From the NCBI GenBank assembly GCA_002299915.1, contig DBOG01000020.1, forward strand, positions 1,350 to 44,021: a DNA stretch of 42,672 nt, read 5' to 3'. The translations under genes and the position numbers were made by a program. The notes beneath the pieces were generated by a model. That model was not told the origin of the DNA. It made no database searches and worked only from the letters and a program-made list of their open reading frames with translations. Below are positions 1 to 7,984 of this stretch, in pieces; position 1 is the stretch's first letter, and every line of letters begins with the position of its first letter. This DNA is from Proteobacteria bacterium UBA652. Its GTDB lineage: Bacteria; Pseudomonadota; Gammaproteobacteria; Nitrosococcales; Methylophagaceae.

Positions 1-15
1 TCCCAAACTCCCCTC

Positions 16-91
16 TTGTCATCTCGAAACGCAGTGAGAGATCTAAAACCATCAAAAAATCAAGATTTCTCCTATCGTCGAAATGACAAAC
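16..91. repeat. Palindromic intergenic repeat, copy 1
   Basis: This is an imperfect inverted repeat with arms of about 29 bp around a short A-rich loop. The left arm reads TTGTCATCTCGAAACGCAGT and continues into GAGAGATCT. The right arm, reverse-complemented, reads TTTGTCATTTCGACGATAGG and continues into AGAAATCTT. The same arm consensus (TGTCATTTCGA, then GAGAAATCTT) recurs near 1242 and 2733. It lies between the window edge and trxB. It looks like a dispersed palindromic or MITE-like element that could form a hairpin in RNA; no coding function is visible. Confidence 0.7.
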
Positions 92-180
92 TAAAGGATT
101 TGCGCCCATGAAACTTCCGCAATCATCCCTTATTTCAGATACAATAAGCTTACTTAAATAATCTTGAATGGAGCCACATC

Positions 181-1119
181 ATGGCCGAAACAAAACACTG
201 CCGTTTACTTATCTTAGGTTCAGGCCCAGCAGGGTATACTGCCGCCGTTTATGCGGCGCGTGCCGCATTAGACCCTGTTTTAATAACAGGTATCCAACAA
301 GGTGGCCAGCTTACCACCACCACCGATGTCGATAACTGGCCGGGTGATGATGAAGGCGTTGAAGGCCCAGAATTGATGGCGCGAATGGAGCGCCATGCTA
401 AACGCTTTGGCACGGAGATTATCTTTGACCATATTCATACCTCTGATTTAAGCCAGCGTCCTTTCCGCTTAACCGGTGATGCGGGTGAATATACCTGTGA
501 TGCGTTAATTATCGCAACAGGTGCCTCGGCAATGTATTTAGGCTTGGCGTCTGAAGAAGCCTTTATGGGTCGCGGTGTATCGGCTTGCGCGACTTGTGAT
601 GGTTTCTTTTATAAGAATCAACCTGTCGCCGTTATCGGTGGGGGGAATACCGCAGTTGAAGAAGCCTTATACCTATCTAATATAGCCTCTAAAGTCACTG
701 TCGTCCATCGCCGCGATCACTTTACCTCTGAAAAAATCCTCAGCGCACAATTACTCAAAAAAGCCGAAGAAGCCAATGTCGACATTATCTGGCATAACGA
801 ACTCAAAGAAGTATTGGGCGATGATGCAGGGGTAACCGGTATTCGCTTGAAAAATAAACAAGATGGCAGCGAGCAAGATATCGATGTGCAAGGCGTGTTT
901 ATCGCGATTGGCCATAAGCCTAACTCGGACATTTTTACCGGCCAAATTGAGATGGCACATGGTTATATCAAAAACACGACAGGTACTCAAACCAATATTC
1001 CGGGCGTGTTCACGGCAGGGGACATCTCCGACCCCATTTATCGCCAAGCGATTACTTCGGCTGGCGCAGGCTGTATGGCGGCACTAGATGCTGAGCGGTT
1101 TTTAGAAGCGGAAAAGTAG
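181..1119 (+). CDS. trxB: Thioredoxin reductase (NADPH)
   Basis: TrxB is a cytoplasmic FAD enzyme that uses NADPH to reduce thioredoxin. The FAD-binding motif GSGPAG sits at residues 13-18. The redox-active CATC is at 136-139. The NADPH-binding GGGNTA is at 153-158, followed by HRRD at 176-179. A C-terminal FAD-contact segment (TAGD, then RQAITSAGAGC) completes the fold. At 312 residues it is close to the usual length of about 320. The ATG is preceded by a plausible ribosome site (tggagcc). It appears to be a single-gene unit flanked on both sides by palindromic repeats. Confidence 0.96.
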   Translation: MAETKHCRLLILGSGPAGYTAAVYAARAALDPVLITGIQQGGQLTTTTDVDNWPGDDEGVEGPELMARMERHAKRFGTEIIFDHIHTSDLSQRPFRLTGDAGEYTCDALIIATGASAMYLGLASEEAFMGRGVSACATCDGFFYKNQPVAVIGGGNTAVEEALYLSNIASKVTVVHRRDHFTSEKILSAQLLKKAEEANVDIIWHNELKEVLGDDAGVTGIRLKNKQDGSEQDIDVQGVFIAIGHKPNSDIFTGQIEMAHGYIKNTTGTQTNIPGVFTAGDISDPIYRQAITSAGAGCMAALDAERFLEAEK

Positions 1120-1206
1120 TCTCTTCCCTCCTCTTTATCATTCTCGAAATGTTTTTATTGAGGAGCTACTTGCATACCTGGCTTCCTGTCGATAAATCTC
1201 GATATT

Positions 1207-1316
1207 TCATCGCTCGACCATCGGGATAAATCTTAAATATCTCTGTCATTTCGACCATCGGGAGAAATCTTTGGTTTGAGAATGAAGATCCCTCCGCTAT
1301 CGGTCGGAATGACAGA
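1207..1316. repeat. Palindromic intergenic repeat, copy 2 with partial copy
   Basis: The full copy (about 1242-1316) starts CTGTCATTTCGACCATCGGG and ends CGGTCGGAATGACAG, forming an imperfect palindrome that matches the repeat at 16-91. Just before it (about 1207-1235) is a degenerate half copy with the shared core CGACCATCGGGA followed by AAATCTT, which suggests tandem insertion or partial duplication. It occupies most of the trxB to MFS intergenic gap (1120-1368), where no other gene is seen. Confidence 0.7.
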
Positions 1317-1368
1317 CTAAAGTGGCCGACATAACACACAATTTTGCCAAAACATGGGATATCAATAA

Positions 1369-2634
1369 ATGCTCCGAATAAAAGGCTTCCTGCCCTTCCT
1401 GCTGATCGCATTCTTAAATGCCTCGGTTGATATGGGGCATAAGATCATTATTCAAAATACGGTGTTTAAAATATATAACGGCGCAGAGCAGGTGATCCTC
1501 ACGGCCATTGTGAATAGCCTTATTCTATTGCCATTTGTACTACTGTTCACCCCCGCGGGTTGGTTGGCTGATCGTTTCTATAAACCCCACATTATGCGCT
1601 GGGCAGCTCGGGTCGCGGTAGGGCTAACGCTGATGATTACACTGTCTTATTATATGGGTTGGTTCTATTTTGCCTTTTTAATGACCTTCCTTCTCGCCGC
1701 CCAAAGCGCACTGTATTCTCCCGCCAAATATGGCTATATCATTGAGTTAGTCGGTGATAACAAACTCACTTTCGCGAACGGTATTGTTCAAGCCGTCAGC
1801 ATTGTCGCTATTTTAGGCGGTATGCTATTATTTTCTGTGTTATTTGAATCCATGCTCGCAGGCCAGACTTATCTGATGACTGAAAGTAATATTATCAAAC
1901 TTATCGCCCCCTTGGGCTGGCTATTAGTCGCCGGCAGCCTTATCGAACTTATTCTCACCCATCAATTGCCGGCTCGCTCCGAGCGTGGTATACCTGTTAA
2001 AACACCTTTTGATTGGCCACGCTATCGCCGTGGCGCATTATTACGTCGTAATCTCGGCGTACTGCGCCAAAATCCGCTTATTTGGCTGTGTATTATGGGT
2101 TTATCTGTCTTCTGGGGGGGCTCACAAGCTGTATTAGCCACTTTCCCTGCCTTTGCTAAGTCGACGCTGGTAATAGACAATACCGTCGTTATTCAAGCCC
2201 TTCTCGCTTGCTCAGGTATCGGAATCATTATTGGTTCCTTAGCCGCTGGCTTTATTTCCCGTCACGGTGTGCATACGTGGCTTGTTCCCGTTGGTGGCCT
2301 TGGGATGATGACTAGCCTATTCCTACTGCCGCAAGGCCATAGCAATATCATACTCGGCCTGAGTATTCTCTCCTTCGGGATGTTTGGTGGGCTATTTATT
2401 GTGCCCCTCAATTCCCTTATTCAACACCATGCGCCTAATGCAAAACGTGGCACTATCCTCGCAGGTAATAACTGGATCCAAAATTGTGTGATGATTGGTT
2501 TTTTAATGTTGATGGTGGTGTTATCTTTCCAACAAGTCGATAGTGTTGTGTTGCTTTATCTTATTTCTGGCCTCTGCGCCATCGCGCTCGGATTTCTCTT
2601 CTCTAAATGGAGAAAGATCTCGCCAGATGCCTAG
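1369..2634 (+). CDS. MFS transporter, LplT-like
   Basis: This is a 421-residue integral inner-membrane protein with about 12 hydrophobic segments. The loop motif GWLADRF and the segment SALYSPAKYGYI match the lysophospholipid transporter LplT and the MFS half of Aas-type fusions, where AAYSPAKYG is conserved. Those relatives flip lyso-phospholipids inward for re-acylation. No acyltransferase adjoins it here, although an unlinked PlsC is encoded at 23663-24391. The start is the first in-frame ATG and has only a weak ribosome site. The MFS assignment is firm; the substrate is inferred from family resemblance. Confidence 0.8.
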   Translation: MLRIKGFLPFLLIAFLNASVDMGHKIIIQNTVFKIYNGAEQVILTAIVNSLILLPFVLLFTPAGWLADRFYKPHIMRWAARVAVGLTLMITLSYYMGWFYFAFLMTFLLAAQSALYSPAKYGYIIELVGDNKLTFANGIVQAVSIVAILGGMLLFSVLFESMLAGQTYLMTESNIIKLIAPLGWLLVAGSLIELILTHQLPARSERGIPVKTPFDWPRYRRGALLRRNLGVLRQNPLIWLCIMGLSVFWGGSQAVLATFPAFAKSTLVIDNTVVIQALLACSGIGIIIGSLAAGFISRHGVHTWLVPVGGLGMMTSLFLLPQGHSNIILGLSILSFGMFGGLFIVPLNSLIQHHAPNAKRGTILAGNNWIQNCVMIGFLMLMVVLSFQQVDSVVLLYLISGLCAIALGFLFSKWRKISPDA

Positions 2635-2673
2635 CCATTTTTATGGTCGGATAATTTCCCTTTTCAAATATGG

Positions 2674-2693
2674 ATTCCCGCCGGCGCGGAAAT
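2674..2693. repeat. dRS3-like inverted repeat
   Basis: The 20-bp site ATTCCCGCCGGCGCGGAAAT has near-complementary ends (ATTCCCGC against GCGGAAAT, one mismatch). It resembles the ATTCCC-N8-GGGAAT repeats (dRS3 type) scattered through many proteobacterial genomes. It lies just downstream of the LplT-like gene, next to a different palindromic repeat. Confidence 0.45.
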
Positions 2694-2732
2694 GATGACC
2701 TGAGAATTCGAGCTATAGAGCCCACCACCACG

Positions 2733-2810
2733 TCTGTCATTTCGACTGCTAAGGAGAAATCTTATCATTCTAAAATTAAAGATCCCGCCGCTAACGGTAA
2801 AGTGCAGGAG
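2733..2810. repeat. Palindromic intergenic repeat, decayed copy 3
   Basis: The left arm (TCTGTCATTTCGACTGCTAA, then GGAGAAATCTT) is a good match to copies 1 and 2. The right arm keeps AAGATCCCGCCGCTAACGGT but has lost the terminal GGAATGACAG, so the palindrome is degraded. This is a third member of the dispersed family within the first 3 kb of the window. Confidence 0.6.
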
Positions 2811-2976
2811 CACAAATGCCACGATGCAGGAGCATGGAGTGGTAGGGATCACAGTGTAATAGGTGATCTGTAGAAGCGTGGAGCAAGCAGAGGGTAAACT
2901 TTTTAATATTAAATCCGTCATCCTCCCATATCATTGTTAAAATAGTCACTTTACTAAAACACAAGCCACAAAACAC

Positions 2977-4755
2977 ATGCAACAACAGCAAGACTGGCGA
3001 GCTATCCGCAGTCTCCTCCCTTATTTATGGCAATTCCGCACTCGCGTACTGCTTGCGCTAGGCTTACTTTTGCTTGGCAAACTAGCCAACGTCGCCATCC
3101 CTTTAGCCCTAAAAAAGGCCATTGATGCGTTGGATGTGTCTCAACAAGCAGTGATCTATTTACCGGTGATGATGCTGGTCGCCTACGGAGTGTTGCGCTT
3201 AGCCAGCAGTTTATTCAGTGAATTGCGCGATGTGTTATTTGCCAAAGTTATCTATCAAACTGTACGCAAAATAGCAGTGCAAATATTTGATCATCTGCAT
3301 GCCTTATCGCTGCGCTTTCATCTCCAGCGGCAAACGGGTGGGATCTCACGTGATATTGAGCGTGGTACGCGAGGCATGGCATTTTTAATGAACTTTATGG
3401 TGTTTAATATCCTGCCCACTTTGGCTGAAATTACATTGGTCACCGCCATTTTGCTCTATTTTTACCCTCCTATTTATGCACTGATCACCACGGGCACCAT
3501 CCTGCTATATATTGCGTACACGCTGTGGGTAACCGAATGGCGAATGAAATTTCGCCGCAAAATGAATGAAATGGATTCTAAGGCGAATAACTTGGCAATA
3601 GATAGCTTGCTGAATTATGAGACCGTTAAATACTTCAATAATGAAGCCTATGAGTCCGACCAATATAATGAGCAACTGACTATCTGGCAGCAAGCAGCGA
3701 TTAAAAACCAGATATCATTATCGCTGCTCAATATTGGCCAGGGGGTTATCATCGCGATTGGGTTAACCCTATTAATGCTATTAGCAGGGCAAGGTGTCGT
3801 GGATGGCATGCTCACCATGGGTGATCTGGTGATGATCAATGCTTATTTATTACAACTTTATTTGCCTCTCGGGTTTTTGGGATTTGTTTATCGTGAGATC
3901 CGTCATGCACTTACCGATATGGAGCGGATGTTTTCTCTGCTCGAACAAGATCAAGAAACGGTGGATATCGCCGAAGCAATTGACTTAGCCATGTCGCAAG
4001 CTGAAGTGTGTTTTCAACATGTCAATTTTCACTATGATTCGAATAGACCGATACTAAAAGATATTGACTTTATCGTGCCGGCTGGCCATAAAGTGGCCAT
4101 TGTGGGCGCAAGTGGTTCTGGTAAATCAACCTTAATGCGCTTATTGTTTCGATTTTATGATCCACAATCGGGGCAGATTAAAATTGATAACGTTGATATC
4201 AGTAATCTCACGCAAGCTAGCTTGCGGCACGCTATCGGCGTTGTGCCGCAAGATGTGGTGCTGTTTAACGGCACGATTTATCATAATATTGCCTATGGCG
4301 CGACCGATGCTGATCGTACTGCCGTTATTGATGCCGCAAAACGTGCACATATTCATCATTTCATTGAACTCCTGCCTGCGGGCTACGACACGCTGGTAGG
4401 TGAGCGTGGCTTAAAACTCTCGGGCGGTGAGAAACAGCGTGTCGCAATTGCTCGCACCCTCCTCAAAAACCCTAAGATACTAATCCTCGATGAAGCCACT
4501 TCTTCCCTTGATTCTCATGCGGAACAAATGATTAACCAAGCGCTTAAAAGCCTCTCACAAAAGAGAACCACACTGGTTATCGCCCACCGTTTATCCACTA
4601 TAATTGATGCGGATCAAATCATTGTGATGGATAAAGGCGTTATTATAGAGCGTGGTACACATCATAAATTGCTTGCTTTGGCTGGCCACTATGCGATGAT
4701 GTGGGCACTGCAACAATCTGAAAACATGGGATCTACGAATACACGTGATAACTAA
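2977..4755 (+). CDS. ABC exporter, Atm1/HMT1 family (fused permease-ATPase)
   Basis: This 592-residue half-transporter has an N-terminal six-helix exporter domain (about 1-310) and a C-terminal ATPase. The Walker A GASGSGKST is at 377-385, the signature LSGGEKQR at 481-488, and the Walker B ends in D505-E506. The H-loop is in VIAHRLST. The segment NYETVKYFNNEAYE is typical of the Atm1/HMT1 group, whose bacterial members export glutathione-linked or metal-thiol compounds. The substrate here is not shown by sequence. It would work as an inner-membrane homodimer. Its end overlaps the next gene by 11 bp, suggesting translational coupling. Confidence 0.9.
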   Translation: MQQQQDWRAIRSLLPYLWQFRTRVLLALGLLLLGKLANVAIPLALKKAIDALDVSQQAVIYLPVMMLVAYGVLRLASSLFSELRDVLFAKVIYQTVRKIAVQIFDHLHALSLRFHLQRQTGGISRDIERGTRGMAFLMNFMVFNILPTLAEITLVTAILLYFYPPIYALITTGTILLYIAYTLWVTEWRMKFRRKMNEMDSKANNLAIDSLLNYETVKYFNNEAYESDQYNEQLTIWQQAAIKNQISLSLLNIGQGVIIAIGLTLLMLLAGQGVVDGMLTMGDLVMINAYLLQLYLPLGFLGFVYREIRHALTDMERMFSLLEQDQETVDIAEAIDLAMSQAEVCFQHVNFHYDSNRPILKDIDFIVPAGHKVAIVGASGSGKSTLMRLLFRFYDPQSGQIKIDNVDISNLTQASLRHAIGVVPQDVVLFNGTIYHNIAYGATDADRTAVIDAAKRAHIHHFIELLPAGYDTLVGERGLKLSGGEKQRVAIARTLLKNPKILILDEATSSLDSHAEQMINQALKSLSQKRTTLVIAHRLSTIIDADQIIVMDKGVIIERGTHHKLLALAGHYAMMWALQQSENMGSTNTRDN

Positions 4756-5356
4756 ATATACTTTCCTTGCACTCGGCGCGATTATGTCGCTATTTGTTTT
4801 TTTTGCAAGCAGCTCAACAGCAACCGCTGCTAACTGGCAACTGCAAGCATTTGGCTATCAAGCGGATGAAGCCTCTCAACACCGTCGTTCAGCCATGATT
4901 AGAAATGAAGATGGCTTCGAACTTGCCCTTTTTAAAACCAGTAAAGGTATGGTGTGGTTAGATTTCAGTTTATCGGATAATAATTTTGACACCTTGTCCA
5001 TCAACCAATTACCGCGCTGGCAAATCGATGATCATAAACCCGTTCAACTCACCCGTGGCTTTACGGTCACGATTGTACCATCGGAAGAGGGCGTTGAAAT
5101 TCCCGTGGTCGATGATGCTGGCAATATTAGCTTTATGCAAGATACTAGTATAAATTATATTGTGACAGAGCGCCTACCTGAGCGCGTTATCTTCCCTATT
5201 TGGCAGGGCGATGATCGTGCACATTTCAATACAATTGAAGCGCTAAAAGCAGGTAAAATAATTCACTTCACTTACACACTTGCTGATGATAGCCAAGGTA
5301 AAACCCAGTTTTCACTCATGGGAGCTGACAAGGTCATTTCTGCCGCCTTAAAATAG
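4745..5356 (+). CDS. Exported protein of unknown function coupled to the Atm1-type exporter
   Basis: This protein of about 203 residues starts at a GTG inside the last codons of the ABC exporter gene (11-bp overlap). Residues 1-28 form a signal peptide (hydrophobic stretch, then STATAANW), so the mature protein should be periplasmic. It has no Cys in the mature part and looks beta-rich. The C-terminal FSLMGADKVISAAL faintly recalls IalB-like periplasmic proteins, but that is only a resemblance. The overlap suggests a role linked to the exporter; no function is assigned. Confidence 0.7.
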   Translation: MITKYTFLALGAIMSLFVFFASSSTATAANWQLQAFGYQADEASQHRRSAMIRNEDGFELALFKTSKGMVWLDFSLSDNNFDTLSINQLPRWQIDDHKPVQLTRGFTVTIVPSEEGVEIPVVDDAGNISFMQDTSINYIVTERLPERVIFPIWQGDDRAHFNTIEALKAGKIIHFTYTLADDSQGKTQFSLMGADKVISAALK

Positions 5357-5473
5357 GTTATTTAACCCTTTTACTAGACAAGTCCCCCTCTCACAGGGTA
5401 GCATTCTAGTCAACAGGTTTGTCGAAGTCAGACCCGTTATATTTTTAAACACTCAGAAGAAGTGAAGCTGTTG

Positions 5474-5515
5474 TTCGGCCGTATTCAGCTGGCGTTCAGC
5501 TTGGACTTGTATAAT
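5474..5515 (+). promoter_or_regulatory. Activator-type promoter of the pseudoazurin gene (three phased repeats)
   Basis: Three direct hexamers, TTCGGC (5474-5479), TTCAGC (5484-5489) and TTCAGC (5495-5500), are spaced 10 and 11 bp apart. They are followed 9 bp later by TATAAT (5510-5515). The last two extend to 7-bp TTCAGCT units with a 4-bp spacer, the layout of OmpR/PhoB-family sites. The repeats sit where a -35 box would be, and no good -35 is visible. This suggests a promoter driven by a response regulator; which regulator cannot be told from the window. Confidence 0.5.
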
Positions 5516-5559
5516 CAATCCCGCAACATAAAAACTAATTACAGAGAGGAAGTATAAAA

Positions 5560-5979
5560 ATGAAACATAAATTAATGACCGCTGCGATTGGGCTATCTGC
5601 CTTGTTGTCAGCTTCTGCCATGGCAGAAAACCATGTAATTGACGCTAATGTTACTAAATTCGTGCCATTAATCGTTAAAATCGCACCAGGCGATACAGTT
5701 TCTTGGATCAAGATGACAGGCCATCTCAGTGAATCAATAGATGAACATTTACCTGAAGGTGCAGAAGGTTGGCTCTCTAAAATGGGGGAAAACTACCAAA
5801 CACCTCCTTTAACAGTTGAAGGCGTTTATCCTTACAAATGTACACCGCATTGGGGTGTGGGTATGGGTGGCGTGATTATCGTCGGTGAACCAAGCAACCT
5901 TGATGCGATTAAAGCAACCGGCCCTAAAGGCGCATTGAAACGTTTAATCAAGAAAACAGACAAATTCTTAGATTCTTAG
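5560..5979 (+). CDS. Pseudoazurin-like blue copper protein
   Basis: This is a 139-residue periplasmic cupredoxin with a signal peptide cleaved after SASAMA. The type 1 copper ligands are visible: His55, Cys94, His97 and Met102. The C-x2-H-x4-M spacing is that of pseudoazurin rather than azurin or plastocyanin. The lysine-rich C-terminus fits docking to acidic partners. Family members carry single electrons to nitrite or nitrous oxide reductases and cytochromes. Here the neighbours are the bc1 genes, so a respiratory shuttle role is plausible but not proven. A strong ribosome site (gagaggaag) precedes the ATG and a terminator follows at 6011. Confidence 0.88.
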   Translation: MKHKLMTAAIGLSALLSASAMAENHVIDANVTKFVPLIVKIAPGDTVSWIKMTGHLSESIDEHLPEGAEGWLSKMGENYQTPPLTVEGVYPYKCTPHWGVGMGGVIIVGEPSNLDAIKATGPKGALKRLIKKTDKFLDS

Positions 5980-6010
5980 CAGAATAGGAAAACTTGATTT
6001 GCATCATCAA

Positions 6011-6036
6011 AACCCGCCGTTTGGCGGGTTTTTTTT
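6011..6036 (+). terminator. Rho-independent terminator after the pseudoazurin gene
   Basis: A perfect 8-bp stem (AACCCGCC / GGCGGGTT) with a 4-nt GTTT loop is followed directly by a run of T. It separates the pseudoazurin gene from the petABC operon. Confidence 0.92.
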
Positions 6037-6048
6037 GTCTCTAAGCCT

Positions 6049-6077
6049 TTCCAATAAAGAGTTCGCCATGTTATAAT
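6049..6077 (+). promoter_or_regulatory. Candidate promoter of the petABC operon
   Basis: TATAAT at 6072-6077 is a consensus -10. A weak -35 (TTCCAA, 6049-6054) lies 17 bp upstream. The site is downstream of the preceding terminator and about 75 bp before the petA start, which fits a primary promoter for petABC. Confidence 0.4.
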
Positions 6078-6152
6078 TCCACGGATAATTTAACTTGAAA
6101 TGGCGTGTCGAGTTTAAGGGTGTCTCGTCATTTTTATTTGTGAGTGTGATAC

Positions 6153-6755
6153 ATGACTAATTCTGTAGACAACAGCAAGCGCCGTTTCTTAACCACCGCG
6201 GCCACCGTTGTTGTGGGCGGCGCCGGTGCTGCAACGATGGCAATTCCTTTTGTAATGACAATGGCCCCAAGTGCGCGTGCGCAAGCTGCAGGTGCGCCCG
6301 TTGAGGTGCCTATTGATAAAATAGCGCCAGGCCAACAAATGATCGTCGAATGGCGGAAAAAACCAGTTTGGATTTTGCGTCGTACTGAAGAAATCATTGC
6401 TGATCTTCCTAGTTTAGATAATAAGTTGGCCGATCCCAATAGCGATATGATGCAGCAACCTGAATATTGTAAAAATGAGCTGCGTGCTATCCGTGATGAA
6501 ATCCTTGTGTTGGTTGGTGTATGTACCCATTTAGGCTGTTCACCCACCCACGTACCAAAAGTTGAAGCCGCCAGCAAAGGCTTAGGTGATGACTGGAAGG
6601 GCGGTTTTTTCTGCCCCTGCCATGGCTCAAAATTTGATTTTGCGGGGCGCGTCTACAAGGGCATGCCCGCACCCACGAATCTGGCTGTTCCTCCTTATCG
6701 CTTTGAAGGCGACAATTTACTCATTATTGGCGAAGATACTCAAGGAGTTGCATAA
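6153..6755 (+). CDS. petA: Ubiquinol-cytochrome c reductase, Rieske iron-sulfur subunit
   Basis: This 200-residue Rieske protein of the cytochrome bc1 complex takes one electron from ubiquinol at the Qo site and passes it to cytochrome c1. The N-terminal KRRFLTTAA segment and hydrophobic stretch form a Tat-type signal-anchor. Box I CTHLGC supplies Cys124 and His126. Box II CPCHGS supplies Cys154 and His157 as [2Fe-2S] ligands. Cys129 and Cys156 form the conserved disulfide. It is the first gene of a tightly packed operon, and its stop overlaps the petB start (TAATG). Confidence 0.97.
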   Translation: MTNSVDNSKRRFLTTAATVVVGGAGAATMAIPFVMTMAPSARAQAAGAPVEVPIDKIAPGQQMIVEWRKKPVWILRRTEEIIADLPSLDNKLADPNSDMMQQPEYCKNELRAIRDEILVLVGVCTHLGCSPTHVPKVEAASKGLGDDWKGGFFCPCHGSKFDFAGRVYKGMPAPTNLAVPPYRFEGDNLLIIGEDTQGVA

Positions 6756-7984
6756 TGCTGGGCAATTTAATGGCTTGGATTGATGCACGCTTCCCTGCGA
6801 CAAAAATGTGGGAAGACCACATGTCGAAATACTACGCGCCAAAAAACTTTAACTTTTGGTATTTCTTTGGCTTTATCGCGATGCTGGTTTTGGTGCTTCA
6901 GATTGTTACCGGGATCATCCTTACCATGCATTACAAGCCTGATGCTGAGCTAGCGTTTGCTTCGGTCGAATACATTATGCGTGATGTGCCTTGGGGCTGG
7001 CTAATCCGCTACCTGCATTCTACAGGCGCCTCTTTCTTCTTTGTTGTGGTGTACTTGCATATGTTCCGCGGGCTACTCTATGGCTCCTATAAAAAACCAC
7101 GAGAACTGGTGTGGCTATTTGGTATGTTCCTCTATCTTGCCTTAATGGCGGAGGCATTTATGGGTTACCTCTTACCGTGGGGTCAAATGTCTTTCTGGGG
7201 AGCGCAAGTCATCATTTCATTATTTGGTGCTGTGCCGTTTGTCGGTGAAGAATTAGCCTTATGGATCCGGGGTGACTTTGTGGTAGCAGATGCCACCTTA
7301 AATCGTTTCTTTGCTTTCCATGTGATCGCTGTGCCATTTGTTTTAGTGGGTCTTGTTGTCGCGCATATTATTGCTTTGCATGAAGTTGGCTCAAATAATC
7401 CTGATGGTGTTGAAATTAAAAAACATAAGGATGAAAATGGTATCCCATTAGATGGCATCCCCTTCTTCCCTTATATTGTCATGAAAGATATCATTGCCAT
7501 TATTGTCTTTATGTTTGTGTTTGCTTTAGTTGTTTTTTATGCCCCTGAAATGGGCGGCTGGTTCTTAGAACATGCTAACTTTATCCCCGCCGATGCGCTA
7601 AAAACACCAGAACATATTGCGCCACTTTGGTATTTCGCGCCGTTCTACGCAATCTTACGGGCGGTGCCTAGTATTGCTGGATCAGCCTTCCCTGGCGTCG
7701 CAGCGATGGGCTTGTCTATTGTGTTCTTATTCCTCTTACCATGGCTAGATCGTAGCCCTGTTAAATCTATCCGCTACCGTGGCCCCTACTTTAAGATTGC
7801 ACTAACACTGTTTACCATTAGTTTTGTTATATTAGCATTCTTGGGAACGCAACCAGTGACACCGCTCTATACCTTTTTATCACGGCTGTTTTCATTTATC
7901 TACTTTGCCTTCTTTATCTTGATGCCGTTTTACACCAAATTCGACAAAGATAAACCTGTACCAGAGAGGGTGACGACAAAATGA
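6755..7984 (+). CDS. petB: Ubiquinol-cytochrome c reductase, cytochrome b
   Basis: This 409-residue full-length (unsplit) cytochrome b carries the two b haems and the quinone pockets of the bc1 complex in the inner membrane. Paired haem-ligand histidines are visible in the HSTGAS/YLHMFRG helix pair and in FAFHVIAV with VAHIIALHEVGSNNP. The Qo-loop motif is PLWY (in APLWYFAPFYAIL), a variant of the PEWY found in many complexes. It overlaps petA by 1 bp and petC by 4 bp, so the three genes are translationally coupled. Confidence 0.97.
   Translation: MLGNLMAWIDARFPATKMWEDHMSKYYAPKNFNFWYFFGFIAMLVLVLQIVTGIILTMHYKPDAELAFASVEYIMRDVPWGWLIRYLHSTGASFFFVVVYLHMFRGLLYGSYKKPRELVWLFGMFLYLALMAEAFMGYLLPWGQMSFWGAQVIISLFGAVPFVGEELALWIRGDFVVADATLNRFFAFHVIAVPFVLVGLVVAHIIALHEVGSNNPDGVEIKKHKDENGIPLDGIPFFPYIVMKDIIAIIVFMFVFALVVFYAPEMGGWFLEHANFIPADALKTPEHIAPLWYFAPFYAILRAVPSIAGSAFPGVAAMGLSIVFLFLLPWLDRSPVKSIRYRGPYFKIALTLFTISFVILAFLGTQPVTPLYTFLSRLFSFIYFAFFILMPFYTKFDKDKPVPERVTTK

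Larger units (their letters stand above)
2635..2976. other. Repeat-rich intergenic region without a gene
   Basis: This 342-bp gap holds no convincing gene. It contains a dRS3-like inverted repeat (2674-2693), a decayed copy of the TGTCATTTCGA palindrome (2733-2810) and a small inverted repeat, GATCAC at 2847-2852 facing GTGATC at 2863-2868. The promoter of the downstream ABC transporter gene must lie near the 3' end of the gap. Short open frames here overlap the repeats and show no protein-like features. Confidence 0.6.

Noticed and set aside
16..2810. CRISPR array
   Set aside because: The repeats are long palindromes over 1 kb apart, with no regular spacing, no spacers and no cas genes.
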